Below the pieces are notes generated by a model. The model did not search any database and was not told the DNA's origin. It saw only the letters and a list, made by a program, of their open reading frames with translations. A stretch of DNA of 64,000 nt from JAJYQH01 sp036261615. GTDB taxonomy: Bacteria > Actinomycetota > Actinomycetes > Propionibacteriales > Propionibacteriaceae. Numbering within the stretch: the stretch's first letter is position 1; each line of letters starts with the position of its first letter. The position numbers and the translations under genes were made by a program. This document shows positions 1 to 8,401 of this stretch, in pieces. The stretch covers positions 8,918 to 72,917 of the forward strand of contig DATAKK010000063.1 in the NCBI GenBank assembly GCA_036261615.1, given 5' to 3'.

Positions 1-168
1 TGGCCGCCAGCTCCTCTGGGAAGAGCCGGCCGGGGCGATCGCCGCCGGCGCTCTCCGTCGCCCGGGAAACGGCACGCGGACGTGCTTTCAGGTTAAGGCA
101 CCCTGACCGGGCGCGTGCGGCGGCCCCGGAAAAACCCTGGTTCGACCCTGAGACAAAATGCCTAGCCA
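1..168. other. Left-edge stretch without a recognised gene
   Basis: No open frame here has the look of a real protein and I recognise no RNA. It may be the promoter side of a gene beyond the left edge. The only structured element nearby is the hairpin that begins at 169. Confidence 0.4.
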
Positions 169-211
169 CACGCAGAAGGGCCCGGGACGAGGTCCCGGGC
201 CCTTCTGCGTG
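169..211. terminator. Perfect 20-bp hairpin terminator of the citrate synthase gene
   Basis: Arms 169-188 and 192-211 are perfect reverse complements around a 3-base loop. The stem begins 9 bases past the citrate synthase stop and is followed, on the minus strand, by a short T run (TTTT around 155-158). It could also act in the other direction. Confidence 0.85.
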
Positions 212-220
212 AGCGGTGTG

Positions 221-1507
221 TCAGCGCTGGTCGAGCGGCACGAAGGGTCGCTCCGCCTCGCCGATGTAGACCTGCCGGGGACGCCCGATCTTGGTCCCGG
301 GCGTGGCCTGCTGTTCGCGCCACTGGGCGATCCAGCCCGGGAGGCGACCGATGGCGAACAGCACGGTGAACATGTTCATCGGGAAGCCCATGGCCTCGTA
401 GATGAGGCCCGAGTAGAAGTCGACGTTCGGGTAGAGCTTGCGCGACTGGAAGTACTCGTCGTTGAGGGCCGTCTGCTCGAGCTCCTGCGCGATGTCGAGC
501 AGGTCGCGGCGTCCCTCCTTGAGCTTGAGCACCTCGTCGGCGTGCCGCTTGATGATGTTCGCGCGCGGGTCGAAGTTCTTGTACACCCGGTGCCCGAAGC
601 CCATGAGCTTGATGCCGGACTGCTTGTTCTTCACCTTGTCGACGAACTGCTGCACGCTCATGCCGGAGTCCTTGATGGCCTGCAGCATCTCGAGGACCTC
701 CTGGTTCGCCCCGCCGTGCAGCGGGCCGGACAGCGCGTTCACGCCGGAGGCCACCGAGGTGTAGATGTTCGCGCCTGAGGAGCCGACGAGACGGACGGTG
801 GAGGTCGAGCAGTTCTGCTCGTGGTCGACGTGCAGGATGAGCAGCACCTCGAGGGCCCGGCTGATCCGCTCGTCGAGCTCGTACGGCTCGGTGGGGAAGC
901 CGAAGCTCATCCGCAGGAAGTTGTCGATGTACGACAGCGAGTTGTCCGGGTACAGAGTGGGCTGCCCGACCGAGTTCTTGTAGCCGAAGGCCGCCAGCGT
1001 CGGCACCTTGCCCATCAGCCGCTCGGTGGCCCGCTCGATCTCCGGCTGGGAGAAGCCGATCGAGTCGAGGTTGAAGGTCGAGAGCGCCATGATGCCGGCC
1101 GACAGCACGGGCATCGGGTGCGAGCGGCGCGGGAAGGTGCGGAACAGGTCGCGCATGCGCTCGTCGATGAGGGTGCTGCGGGTGATCCGCTCCTCGAAGT
1201 CCGCCAGCTGCTCCTTGCTGGGCAGTTCTCCGTAGATGACGAGGTAGCTCGTCTCGAGGAAGGTCGACTGCTCGGCCAGCTGCTCGATCGGGATCCCTCG
1301 GTAGCGCAGGATGCCCTTGTCACCGTCGATGTAGGTGATGGCGGATTCGCAGGACGCCGTGTTGACGAAGCCCTGGTCGATGGTGACGGCCCCCGTCTGG
1401 GACAGGAGCTTGCCGATGTCGATGCCGCTGTTGCCTTCGGTGGCGCGCACCACGGGGAGATCGAGTTCCTGGTCGCCGTACGTCAAGCGGGCACTGTCAG
1501 GGGTCAT
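221..1507 (-). CDS. gltA: Citrate synthase
   Basis: Type II-length citrate synthase (428 aa) that condenses oxaloacetate with acetyl-CoA at entry to the TCA cycle in the cytoplasm. The sequence shows the family blocks GPLHGGANQEV and GFGHRVYKNFDPRA with the catalytic histidines, and YPNVDFYSG with the catalytic aspartate near the C-terminus. The N-terminal beta-rich extension (TYGDQELDLPVVR, then the IDQGF-TASCES-ITYIDG block) is that of the gltA type. The ATG at 1507 has a strong GAGGAGGA ribosome site 6 bases upstream. The gene stands alone, with a perfect hairpin directly behind it. A methylcitrate synthase is less likely because no prp genes are near. Confidence 0.95.
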   Translation of the reverse strand: MTPDSARLTYGDQELDLPVVRATEGNSGIDIGKLLSQTGAVTIDQGFVNTASCESAITYIDGDKGILRYRGIPIEQLAEQSTFLETSYLVIYGELPSKEQLADFEERITRSTLIDERMRDLFRTFPRRSHPMPVLSAGIMALSTFNLDSIGFSQPEIERATERLMGKVPTLAAFGYKNSVGQPTLYPDNSLSYIDNFLRMSFGFPTEPYELDERISRALEVLLILHVDHEQNCSTSTVRLVGSSGANIYTSVASGVNALSGPLHGGANQEVLEMLQAIKDSGMSVQQFVDKVKNKQSGIKLMGFGHRVYKNFDPRANIIKRHADEVLKLKEGRRDLLDIAQELEQTALNDEYFQSRKLYPNVDFYSGLIYEAMGFPMNMFTVLFAIGRLPGWIAQWREQQATPGTKIGRPRQVYIGEAERPFVPLDQR

Positions 1508-1609
1508 AGTGCGTCCTCCTCGAGGCCTCGGTGGCCCTGGCTAGTCGGGGCCGATTACGGCCACAGTACAGCCGGGTACCTGGAGGGGCACAAAGCGGGA
1601 GCCCCCCGG

Positions 1610-2098
1610 TCAGGACGCCGCCACGGTGCGGGCCGCGCGCCGGCGGGCGATGGCCCGCTGGGCCCAGTAACCGACCAGCGTCGCCACGATCCCGATGACC
1701 GCCCCGGCGATGATGTCCTCGGTGTGGTGCACGTGCGAGGCGACCCGCGCCCAACCGACCAGGGCGCTCACGACGAGCAGGACGATGGCCGTCCACCGGC
1801 GGTAGGCGAGCACGAGCAGGGACACCGTGACCACCATCGTCGTGTGGTCGGAGGGGAACCCGTTGTCGGCGGGGTGCGGGAAGAGCGGCTTGAGCGACGG
1901 GTCGACGACGAAGGGGCGCGGATCGGTGTGCACCATGGCCGCCACCTTGATGAGCACCAGGGCGAGGGCGAACGCGATGATCGAGCGGATCGCCAGGCTG
2001 ATCTTGTCGGTTCGGTCGAGGGTCAGCCACACGATCCCCGCGGCGAGCGGGACGAGGAACGGCACGTACTGGGCGAGGACGACGATGACGGTGTTCAC
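1610..2098 (-). CDS. PAP2-family membrane phosphatase, BcrC-like
   Basis: A 162-aa membrane protein of the phosphatidic acid phosphatase type 2 family. The three signature motifs are visible in order: K-x(8)-RP (KVAAMVHTDPRP), PSDHT in place of the usual PSGHT, and R-x(5)-H-x(3)-D (RVASHVHHTED) with the catalytic histidine. The length and the PSDHT variant resemble BcrC-type undecaprenyl-pyrophosphate phosphatases, which recycle the cell-wall lipid carrier; other lipid phosphatases cannot be excluded. The start is GTG at 2098. It has no Shine-Dalgarno but a TAGGCT -10 box ending 7 bases upstream (complement of 2105-2110), which suggests a leaderless mRNA. Confidence 0.85.
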   Translation of the reverse strand: MNTVIVVLAQYVPFLVPLAAGIVWLTLDRTDKISLAIRSIIAFALALVLIKVAAMVHTDPRPFVVDPSLKPLFPHPADNGFPSDHTTMVVTVSLLVLAYRRWTAIVLLVVSALVGWARVASHVHHTEDIIAGAVIGIVATLVGYWAQRAIARRRAARTVAAS

Positions 2099-2205
2099 CC
2101 GGCGAGCCTATGAACGCTTTCCGAACGGAAGCTGAACTTGGGGTGCTCCCCGCGTCGTCCGGCGGGACGCGGCGTCCACCTGGGGCGTACAACTCGTCGC
2201 CCCGC

Positions 2206-3744
2206 TCACCAGGGCCGGGGGACCACCCGCATCCGGACGACGTCCCCGGGGCGGCACTGGGCGAGCAGGTCGGTGTCCTCGTCGACGACGACGGCGACGA
2301 CCGGGTAGCCGCCGGTCGTGGGGTGGTCGGCGAGGAAGATGAGCGGCTCCCCGGAGGGCGGCACCTGCACGGCACCTCGGACGACGCCCTCGCTCGCCCG
2401 CTCGCCGGGTCGGGACCTCTCCAGCGCGGCGCCCTCGAGCCGGATGCCCACCCGGTCGCTGTGCGGGGTCACCCGCCACGCGGTGGTCGTGAGCCGGGTG
2501 ACGGCGTCCGGGGCGAACCAGTCGTCGGCCGGCCCGAGCACCACCCGCACGCTCACCTCGCCCCAACGATGGGCCGCCGGGGTGAGATCGCTGGACACGA
2601 CGACGCCGCCGGGGTCGGGGCCGACGCGGAGCAGGTCGCCCGGGCGCAGGGGGGCGGGCCCGAGACCGGTCGTGGGATCGCCCGAGTGCGAGCCGAGCAC
2701 GCGCCCGGCCCGGACCCCGCCCCGGACGGAGACATAGCTGCGGATCCCGTGCTCGGGGACCCCGAGGCTCAGTTCGGCGCCCGCCGGGAGGTGGAGGGGT
2801 GCCGCCCAGGCCACCGGACGCCGGTCGACCGCCGTCGCCGCCGGGGCCCCGGTGACCGCGACGAGCAGGTCGGTGCGGGCGCGCAGGCGCAGGCCGCCGA
2901 GCAGCACCTCGACGGTGGCTGCGTCCTCGGGATTGCCCACCAGTCGGTTGGCGAGCCGGTGCGCGGCGCGATCGGCGGCGCCGCCGGTGGGGACGCCGAG
3001 GGCCCCGAGCCCGCGGCGTCCGAGGTCTTCGACGAGCGCGAGGGGACCGACGGCGGTGACCTCCAGGGACGCGGACGACGTCTCCGGCGCCGGCGGGGGT
3101 GGCGCCGGGTGAGGGGGAGCGGCGCCGAGGCCGGCGGCGTCCACGAACCGCACCCGGCGGCCGGGGGTGAGCAGGCCGGGCGGGTCGCGGTTTACGTCCC
3201 AGACGGGCAGGTCGGTGCGTCCGATGAGTTGCCAGCCGCCGGGGGACGACTGCGGATAGATGCCGGTCCAGCCGCCCGCCAGGCCCACGGAGCCGGCCGG
3301 GATGCGGGTGCGCGGCGACGCCCGTCGCGGCACGTCGAGGGTGACGCCGTCGGCGGCGAGGTAGCCGAAGCCGGGGAGGAAGCCGCCGAACTCGACGGTG
3401 AAGTCCTGGCCGGTGTGCCAGGCAATGAGCGCGTCGACGGTGAGCCCGACGTGCCGGGCGACCGCGACGAGGTCCGCGCCGTCGTAGACGGTCGGCACGA
3501 GGAGGGTGTCGGCCTCCTCCGTCCTCGGGGGCGCCGCCTGGGGCGCGAACCGGGCCAGCCGGTCGACCGCCGCCCGCAGGCGTCCGGTGTCGGCGAAGCG
3601 GAGCAGCACCGAGGTGGCCGCGGGCACCTGGTCGACCAGCCCGGGCGGAGGGTCGGCGCGAAGGGCCGTGTCGGCGGCCCGGCGGGCGGCGGCGTCCGGC
3701 AGGTCGAGGAGGACGGCGAGGTCTCCCACCGGGAGGATCCTCAC
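2206..3744 (-). CDS. pxpBC: 5-oxoprolinase subunits B and C, fused
   Basis: A 512-aa fusion of PxpB (about residues 1-210, beginning MRILPVGDLAVLLDL) and PxpC (about 225-512, with SASLEVTAVGPLALVEDLGRRGLG). With PxpA it forms the bacterial ATP-dependent 5-oxoprolinase that opens pyroglutamate to glutamate in the cytoplasm. In E. coli B and C are separate genes; a proline-rich linker (about 206-225, PPHPAPPPPAPE) joins the halves here. The start overlaps the end of pxpA by 4 bases (ATGA), so the two are translationally coupled. The older name allophanate hydrolase subunits 1/2 (KipI/KipA) describes the same folds; the adjacent pxpA makes the oxoprolinase role more likely. Confidence 0.9.
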   Translation of the reverse strand: MRILPVGDLAVLLDLPDAAARRAADTALRADPPPGLVDQVPAATSVLLRFADTGRLRAAVDRLARFAPQAAPPRTEEADTLLVPTVYDGADLVAVARHVGLTVDALIAWHTGQDFTVEFGGFLPGFGYLAADGVTLDVPRRASPRTRIPAGSVGLAGGWTGIYPQSSPGGWQLIGRTDLPVWDVNRDPPGLLTPGRRVRFVDAAGLGAAPPHPAPPPPAPETSSASLEVTAVGPLALVEDLGRRGLGALGVPTGGAADRAAHRLANRLVGNPEDAATVEVLLGGLRLRARTDLLVAVTGAPAATAVDRRPVAWAAPLHLPAGAELSLGVPEHGIRSYVSVRGGVRAGRVLGSHSGDPTTGLGPAPLRPGDLLRVGPDPGGVVVSSDLTPAAHRWGEVSVRVVLGPADDWFAPDAVTRLTTTAWRVTPHSDRVGIRLEGAALERSRPGERASEGVVRGAVQVPPSGEPLIFLADHPTTGGYPVVAVVVDEDTDLLAQCRPGDVVRMRVVPRPW

Positions 3745-4505
3745 GACAGCGCTCGCACCTCGACGCCCGACCTCGTGAGGGCCGCCTTCACCGCGGTGGC
3801 CATGGCCACGGCGCCGGGGCTGTCACCGTGCACGCAGATGGATTCGGCCTCGACCCGCACCTCGGTGCCGTCGATGGCGGGCACCACCCCGCTCATGGCG
3901 AGCCGCACCATGCGGTCGGCCACCTCGGTGGCGTCGTGGAGCACCGCGCCGTGGTCGCCGCGGGGCACGAGGGTGCCCGCCGGCGTGTAGGCCCGGTCGG
4001 CGAAGGCCTCGCGGCGGGTCTGGACGCCGGCCTCCTCGGCCAGTCCGAGCGCCAGGGAACCGGGCAGCCCGAGCAGGGCCAGGCCGGTGACCTCACAGGC
4101 GCGCACCACGGCGCGCGCCTGGTCCTCGTGGTGGACGATCGCGTTGTACAGGGCGCCGTGCGGCTTCACGTAGCTCACCCGGACGCCGGTCGCCTCCGCG
4201 ACGCCGCGCAGCGCGGCGATCTGGTAGAGGACGTCGACGAACAGTTCCTCGGGGTGGACGTCGATGAACCGGCGTCCGAAGCCCGCGAGGTCGCGGTAGG
4301 ACACGTGGGCCCCGACGGCGACGCCGCGCTCGGCGGCCAGCTCGCACGTGCGGTGCATGACGGCGGGGTCGCCCGCATGGAACCCGCACGCGACGTTGGC
4401 CGACGTCACCACCTGCAGCAGCGCGTCGTCGTCGCCCATGCTCCACGGGCCGAACGACTCGCCGAGATCGGCGTTCAGGTCGATGCTTCGCGGCATGTCG
4501 TCCAT
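3741..4505 (-). CDS. pxpA: 5-oxoprolinase subunit A (LamB/YcsF family)
   Basis: Member of the LamB/YcsF family, the PxpA subunit of 5-oxoprolinase. The opening motif SIDLNADLGESFGPW and the blocks VTSANVACGFHAGD and SYVKPHGALYN are diagnostic. I chose ATG 4505 (254 aa), which has a GGGTGA-like ribosome site; ATG 4496 (251 aa) is also possible. The open frame continues to 4619, but that extension resembles no family member and would overlap the small divergent gene at 4609. Nothing in the 4506-4608 gap identifies a regulator. The gene is the first of a two-gene pxpA-pxpBC operon. Confidence 0.92.
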   Translation of the reverse strand: MDDMPRSIDLNADLGESFGPWSMGDDDALLQVVTSANVACGFHAGDPAVMHRTCELAAERGVAVGAHVSYRDLAGFGRRFIDVHPEELFVDVLYQIAALRGVAEATGVRVSYVKPHGALYNAIVHHEDQARAVVRACEVTGLALLGLPGSLALGLAEEAGVQTRREAFADRAYTPAGTLVPRGDHGAVLHDATEVADRMVRLAMSGVVPAIDGTEVRVEAESICVHGDSPGAVAMATAVKAALTRSGVEVRALS

Positions 4506-4608
4506 GGTGTCACCCGGCCGGGCGGGCTCGGTAACCCCGCCACCCGGCGTCCGTCCCGCGCGGGGTAGCGTGATGACCCATCGGACACTTCCGTCGAGGG
4601 AGGACGCC

Positions 4609-4824
4609 ATGAGCGCCAAGGTCAGTCACGCCGGCATGAACGAGAGCAGTCTCGACCGTTCGGCCCGCGCCGTCGGGGCGGTCGTCGCCGCCGTCAGCAT
4701 CGTCGCCTGCCCCAGCAGGTTCGGCAAGCTCGTCTCGCTGGGCCTGGCCGGGTTCCTCGGGGCGACCGCGCTCACCGGCAACTGCCCGGTCTACAAGCGC
4801 CTCGGCATCAGCACCGCCAAGTGA
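4609..4824 (+). CDS. Small DUF2892 (YgaP-like) membrane protein
   Basis: A 71-aa protein with a short polar N-terminus followed by two hydrophobic stretches (about residues 22-38 and 43-56), in the style of the DUF2892/YgaP transmembrane domain: R-x-VGAVVAAVSIVA, then LGLAGFLGATALTGNCPVYKRLGI. The TGNCPxYxxLGI ending is typical of the family. Function is unknown; YgaP itself joins such a membrane anchor to a rhodanese domain, which is absent here. The ATG at 4609 has a GGGAGGA ribosome site 5 bases upstream, and a TAGCGT -10-like box lies at 4565-4570. The next gene starts 7 bases downstream, so the two are probably cotranscribed. Confidence 0.8.
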   Translation: MSAKVSHAGMNESSLDRSARAVGAVVAAVSIVACPSRFGKLVSLGLAGFLGATALTGNCPVYKRLGISTAK

Positions 4825-4831
4825 GGGGCTG

Positions 4832-5008
4832 ATGGCGGCCCCGCAACCCAAGTGCCCCATCCGCGCCGGCGAGCGGTGCAGCCAGTGCGTGCCCGGTGCC
4901 ACCGGTCCCGACAACTGCGGGCTCGTGTGGCTGGTGAAGAGCGACCCCGACCTCGCCGAGGAGCTGCTCGCCGCGCGGCGTGAGCTCGAGGAGCAGGGCG
5001 TCCGGTGA
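4832..5008 (+). CDS. Small cysteine-containing conserved protein (DUF6767-like)
   Basis: A 58-aa protein. Its N-terminal half holds four cysteines in the pattern C8, C16, C19, C29 (PKCPIRAGERCSQCVPGATGPDNCG). An acidic and basic helix follows (about 36-57). The spacing suggests a metal site or paired disulfides. It resembles a small actinobacterial family I remember as DUF6767; that match is from memory and the function is unknown. Coding support comes from its tight setting: it begins 7 bases after the DUF2892 gene behind a GAGGGG site, and its stop overlaps the GTG start of the next gene by 4 bases (GTGA at 5005-5008). Confidence 0.7.
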   Translation: MAAPQPKCPIRAGERCSQCVPGATGPDNCGLVWLVKSDPDLAEELLAARRELEEQGVR

Positions 5009-6009
5009 CCCCCTCCGACCTCCGGCCCGCGTGGGCCGCGACGGTGCTACGCGTGCTCCGCACGCCGTGGCCGTGGGCGTCCGCGCACCTGTCCCGGGAC
5101 GCCGGCGACTGCGACGTCACCCCGTGGCGGCTGCATCCGAGCTTCCACGGGAGCCTCGACTGGCACTCGTCGTGCCACATGCAGTGGTCGGCCATCCGCC
5201 TGCTCGACAGCGACGCGCACCTCGCCGGCGACGTCCGCGAGGGACTGCTCGCCGAATTGGACGCCCGGCTCACGGCGGAGCGCATCGCGGTGGAGTGCGC
5301 CTACCTGCGCGAGCACCCGGGTTACGAGCGTCCCTACGGGTGGGGGTGGGCGGTGCGGCTGGCGGCGGAGGCCACCGCTTCGGTTCAGGAGGGTGCGCTG
5401 CGCTGGGCCGAGGCACTCGCTCCGCTCGCCGATACGGTCGCCGCGCTGACGCTCGGCTGGCTCCCGCGCCAGGTGCTGCCGGTGCGTTACGGCGTCCACC
5501 AGAACACGGCGTTCGGGCTGACCCTGCTGCGCGACGGCTTCGTCGCCCTCGGACGCCGCGACGTCGTGGTCGCGATCGACGCGCGGGCCCGGGACTGGTT
5601 CCTCGGCGACCGCGACTATCCCAGCCAGTGGGAGCCGAGCGGCACCGACTTCCTGTCGCCGGCCCTGTGCGAGGCCGACCTCGTGCGGCGACTGCTCGAC
5701 GACGAGGCGTTCGGCGCCTGGCTGGCCCGATTCCTGCCGCGACTCGGCGAGCCCGGAGACCGGCTGCTCGAGCTCCCGGCGGTCGGAGACCTCCACGACG
5801 GCCAGATGGTGCACCAGCTCGGGCTCGCACTCTCGCGGGCCGCTCAGCTCCGGTCGCTGTCGCCGTTCCTACCCGCCGCTCGGGCCGAGCGGGTGGACGC
5901 CGCGGCGTCCGCGCTCGCCGACGGGGTGGCCGACCAGATCACCTCGGGCGACTTCATGAGCACCCACTGGCTGGTCTCGTTCGCCCTGCTGGCCGAGGCG
6001 TCCCGCTAG
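5005..6009 (+). CDS. DUF2891 domain-containing protein
   Basis: A 334-aa soluble protein with the DUF2891 hallmark near its start: HPSFHGSLDWHSSCHMQW (about residues 41-58), rich in histidine and tryptophan. The rest is helical with repeated aromatic and acidic patches, including YPSQWEPSGTDFLSPALCEADL. It ends with a DQITSGDFMSTHWLVSFALLA block. Other family members are about this size. The biochemical function is not known to me; the conserved His/Trp clusters and apparent all-alpha fold recall alpha/alpha toroids, which is only an impression. The start is GTG at 5005, coupled by a 4-base overlap to the small cysteine protein upstream. There is no signal peptide. Confidence 0.85.
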   Translation: MTPSDLRPAWAATVLRVLRTPWPWASAHLSRDAGDCDVTPWRLHPSFHGSLDWHSSCHMQWSAIRLLDSDAHLAGDVREGLLAELDARLTAERIAVECAYLREHPGYERPYGWGWAVRLAAEATASVQEGALRWAEALAPLADTVAALTLGWLPRQVLPVRYGVHQNTAFGLTLLRDGFVALGRRDVVVAIDARARDWFLGDRDYPSQWEPSGTDFLSPALCEADLVRRLLDDEAFGAWLARFLPRLGEPGDRLLELPAVGDLHDGQMVHQLGLALSRAAQLRSLSPFLPAARAERVDAAASALADGVADQITSGDFMSTHWLVSFALLAEASR

Positions 6010-6227
6010 CCGATTGCCCAATCTGCAGGCCAGTGGCGGCGGTCTGTGCCGCTGCGGCAGAGAGTCGGCCGATCGACTGCCAGTTTCGGCACGCGGGCTC
6101 CGCGTTCCCGGTGGGCGGCCGGCGTCCCGGGGCCCGATGCTCGCCGCTAAGCTCGTCCCGGCCGACCACCGCGGGGCGACATGGGGTGTCGCACGCTGAA
6201 CGTGGTCGGCCCGACAAGGAGTGTCAC

Positions 6228-7505
6228 GTGTCATCCGAGCCCACCGCAGTCCCGGCCGGCGTGCCGACCCACTGGTACAACCTCAACGCCGACTTCCCGG
6301 AGCCCGTGCCGCCGGCCCTGCATCCGGGGACGAAGCAGCCGCTGGGTCCCGACGACCTGGCGCCGCTGTTCCCGATGGCGCTGATCCTCCAGGAGGTGTC
6401 GACCGAGCGGTACATCGAGATCCCCGAGGCCGTGCGCGAGGTGTACGCCAAGTGGCGTCCGTCGCCGCTCATCCGCGCCGACCGGCTCGAACGGGCGATC
6501 GGCACGAAGGCGCGGATCTACTACAAGTACGAGGGTGTGAGCCCCGCGGGCTCGCACAAGCCGAACACCGCCGTGCCGCAGGCGTACTACAACAAGCAGG
6601 AGGGCATCACCCGGCTCACCACGGAGACCGGCGCCGGGCAGTGGGGTGCCTCGCTGTCGCTGGCGTGCGCCCTGTTCGACATGACCTGCGAGGTGTGGCA
6701 GGTGCGGGCGTCCTACGACCAGAAGCCGTACCGCCGCTACCAGATGGAGGTCTACGGCTCGAAGTGCCACCCGTCGCCGAGCGAGCTCACCGAGTCCGGA
6801 CGCGCGATGCTCGCCAAGGACCCCGACACCACCGGATCTCTCGGCATGGCGATCAGTGAGGCGGTCGAGACCGCGGCCAAGGACCCCGAGGCGCACTACG
6901 CGCTGGGCAGCGTCCTCAACCACGTGATGCTGCACCAGAGCGTCATCGGCCAGGAACTGCTGCAGCAGCTCACCGCCTTCGGTCACGACCAGGCCGACAT
7001 CGTCTTCGGCTGCGCCGGCGGCGGGTCGAACCTCGGCGGCCTGTCGTTCCCGCTCATCGGGCAGAACCTCCGCGAGGGCACGACCACCCGGGTCGTCGCC
7101 TGCGAGCCGAAGGCGTGCCCCTCGATCACCGAGGGCGAGTACCGCTACGACTTCGGGGACGTCGCCGGCCTCACCCCGCTGCTCAAGATGCACACCCTCG
7201 GCGCCGACTTCGTGCCGCCGCCCATCCACGCCGGCGGCCTGCGCTACCACGGCATGGCCCCGATGGTGTCGCACGCGGTCAACCTCGGGCTGATGGACGC
7301 CATCGCGGTCACCCAGGAGGATGCGTTGGGCGCGGGCGTCGTGTTCGCCCGCAGCGAGGGGATCATCCCGGCCCCGGAGTCGACCCACGCGGTGGCCGGG
7401 GCGATCGCCTACGCGACCACCGAGGCCGAGCCCGACGAGGTGATCGTCATCGGACTGTCGGGCAACGGCGTCCTCGACCTGCCGGCGTACGTCAACCACA
7501 TCTGA
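6228..7505 (+). CDS. trpB: Tryptophan synthase beta chain, TrpB2 type
   Basis: A 425-aa PLP enzyme of the long TrpB2 group. TrpB condenses indole with serine to make tryptophan. The N-terminal extension (HWYNLNADFPEPVPPALHPGT), the PLP-lysine motif AGSHKPNTA, the TETGAGQWG loop and the phosphate-binding GCAGGGSN are all present. The start is GTG at 6228 with an AAGGAG site 7 bases upstream; a longer frame upstream is the DUF2891 gene read in another frame. No trpA or other trp gene is in the window. TrpB2 enzymes are often encoded alone and may salvage free indole, so this need not be the biosynthetic copy. A weak TAAGCT -10 box lies near 6148-6153. Confidence 0.92.
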   Translation: MSSEPTAVPAGVPTHWYNLNADFPEPVPPALHPGTKQPLGPDDLAPLFPMALILQEVSTERYIEIPEAVREVYAKWRPSPLIRADRLERAIGTKARIYYKYEGVSPAGSHKPNTAVPQAYYNKQEGITRLTTETGAGQWGASLSLACALFDMTCEVWQVRASYDQKPYRRYQMEVYGSKCHPSPSELTESGRAMLAKDPDTTGSLGMAISEAVETAAKDPEAHYALGSVLNHVMLHQSVIGQELLQQLTAFGHDQADIVFGCAGGGSNLGGLSFPLIGQNLREGTTTRVVACEPKACPSITEGEYRYDFGDVAGLTPLLKMHTLGADFVPPPIHAGGLRYHGMAPMVSHAVNLGLMDAIAVTQEDALGAGVVFARSEGIIPAPESTHAVAGAIAYATTEAEPDEVIVIGLSGNGVLDLPAYVNHI

Positions 7506-7526
7506 GGAGGCGCCGCGGCGCCCTCA
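7503..7526. terminator. Hairpin between trpB and the convergent VOC gene
   Basis: An imperfect inverted repeat (GAGG-A-GGCGCC, then GGCGCC-CTC) lies in the 18-base gap between two convergent stops and probably serves both genes. There is no T run. Confidence 0.5.
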
Positions 7527-7928
7527 GTCGCCGTCCGGATTGGCAGGCAGCCGGTCGGCCAGCCCCACGAGGTTGCCCTCGCTGTCGCGGAAGAACGCCA
7601 TGTGTTCGTCGGCCGGCTCGCCGAAGAGGCCCTCGGCGTCCGAGAAGATCGTGTGCGGCTCGGTGTCGATGGTGATGCCGGCGGCGCGCAACTCCTCCAC
7701 CGCGGTGACGACGTTGTCGACGTGGAGGTAGATGAGCGCCTCGGGCGCGTTGGCGTCGAGCAGCAGCCGGGTGTCGCCGAGCCGGAAGAAGGCGAGGCCC
7801 GGCGGGTCGAAGACGGCGATGGGCGCGGTGCCCAGCAACTGGGTCCAGAACCGGGCGGCGCGTTCGAGGTCGGTGGCCCGCAGTGCCACCTGGTGCAGGA
7901 CGGGGGTGGAGAGGGACAACGTCGTCAT
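7524..7928 (-). CDS. VOC-family (glyoxalase/bleomycin-resistance fold) protein
   Basis: A protein of about 134 aa with one vicinal-oxygen-chelate repeat pair. It opens with LHQVALRATDLERAARFWTQLLG. It has the mid-region RLLLDANAPEALIYLHVDNVVTAVEELRAAG and closes with HMAFFRDSEGNLVGL, where the glutamate is a likely metal ligand. The substrate cannot be told. I prefer ATG 7928 to ATG 7940 because a TATGGT -10 box (complement of 7936-7941) sits 7 bases before 7928, the spacing of leaderless genes elsewhere in the window. It is divergent from the acylphosphatase gene, with only 38 bases between starts. Confidence 0.85.
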   Translation of the reverse strand: MTTLSLSTPVLHQVALRATDLERAARFWTQLLGTAPIAVFDPPGLAFFRLGDTRLLLDANAPEALIYLHVDNVVTAVEELRAAGITIDTEPHTIFSDAEGLFGEPADEHMAFFRDSEGNLVGLADRLPANPDGD

Positions 7929-7966
7929 GGGGGCGACCATATCCCCGCCTGGGGCAGACTTGACCG

Positions 7967-8251
7967 ATGACCGACGAACACACCAGGGCCGTCTATGCGA
8001 TCGTGCGTGGCGTCGTGCAGGGCGTCGGCTTCCGGTATCACGCGCTGTGGCAGGCGAATGAGCACGGGGTCACCGGGTGGGTGCGCAACCGGCCCGACGG
8101 CGCGGTCGAGGCGCTCGTCGAGGGTCCGTCGGACGCCGTCGACGCGATGGTCGCCTGGCTGAAGCGCGGGCCGGCGTCCGCGTCGGTGCGCGACGTCTAC
8201 ACCCAGGAGCGCCGGCCCGAGGGCCACAAGAGCTTCGAGATCACCTACTGA
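7967..8251 (+). CDS. acyP: Acylphosphatase
   Basis: A 94-aa acylphosphatase that hydrolyses acyl phosphates such as acetyl phosphate and 1,3-bisphosphoglycerate in the cytoplasm. The signature VQGVGFRYHALWQANEHG carries the phosphate-binding GVGFR arginine, and GWVRNRPDGAVEALVEG carries the catalytic asparagine. The length is normal. The start is ATG 7967. No Shine-Dalgarno is evident, and a poor CAGACT box lies just upstream, so the start may be leaderless. A palindromic intergenic element follows the gene. Confidence 0.93.
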   Translation: MTDEHTRAVYAIVRGVVQGVGFRYHALWQANEHGVTGWVRNRPDGAVEALVEGPSDAVDAMVAWLKRGPASASVRDVYTQERRPEGHKSFEITY

Positions 8252-8280
8252 CGTCGCTGCACGCTCTGGCTGGGTCACGG

Positions 8281-8366
8281 GGCGGGCGTTCTCTGCTTTC
8301 GCGGGCGATTTCGACGCTGGATCAGCAGAAATCGCCCGCCCCGGCGTCGAGATCGCCCGCCCGGGG
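8281..8366. repeat. Palindromic intergenic element A
   Basis: Arms 8301-8317 (GCGGGCGATTTCGACGC) and 8344-8360 are inverted with one mismatch. An extra half-site, AGCAGA followed by AATCGCCCGCC, lies at 8324-8340 and faces a TCTGCT at 8292-8297. Closely related elements occur at 16250-16336 and 18565-18649. This copy sits between the convergent acylphosphatase and transpeptidase genes, so it may also end transcription. Confidence 0.8.
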
Positions 8367-8401
8367 AATCGGGGGCCGGGGGATGAGGACGAGGAGGGAC
8401 C

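Noticed and set aside
821..2113. Long plus-strand frame of 430 codons opposite citrate synthase and PAP2
   Set aside because: It is an antisense shadow: low-complexity Arg/Gly/His-rich translation, no motif, and it runs through two well-supported minus-strand genes.
2110..3990. 626-codon plus-strand frame opposite pxpBC
   Set aside because: Antisense shadow typical of GC-rich DNA; the opposite strand has recognisable PxpB and PxpC.
4980..6227. N-terminal extension of the trpB frame back to 4980
   Set aside because: The upstream part is the DUF2891 gene in another frame. TrpB2 similarity begins at GTG 6228, which has a ribosome site.
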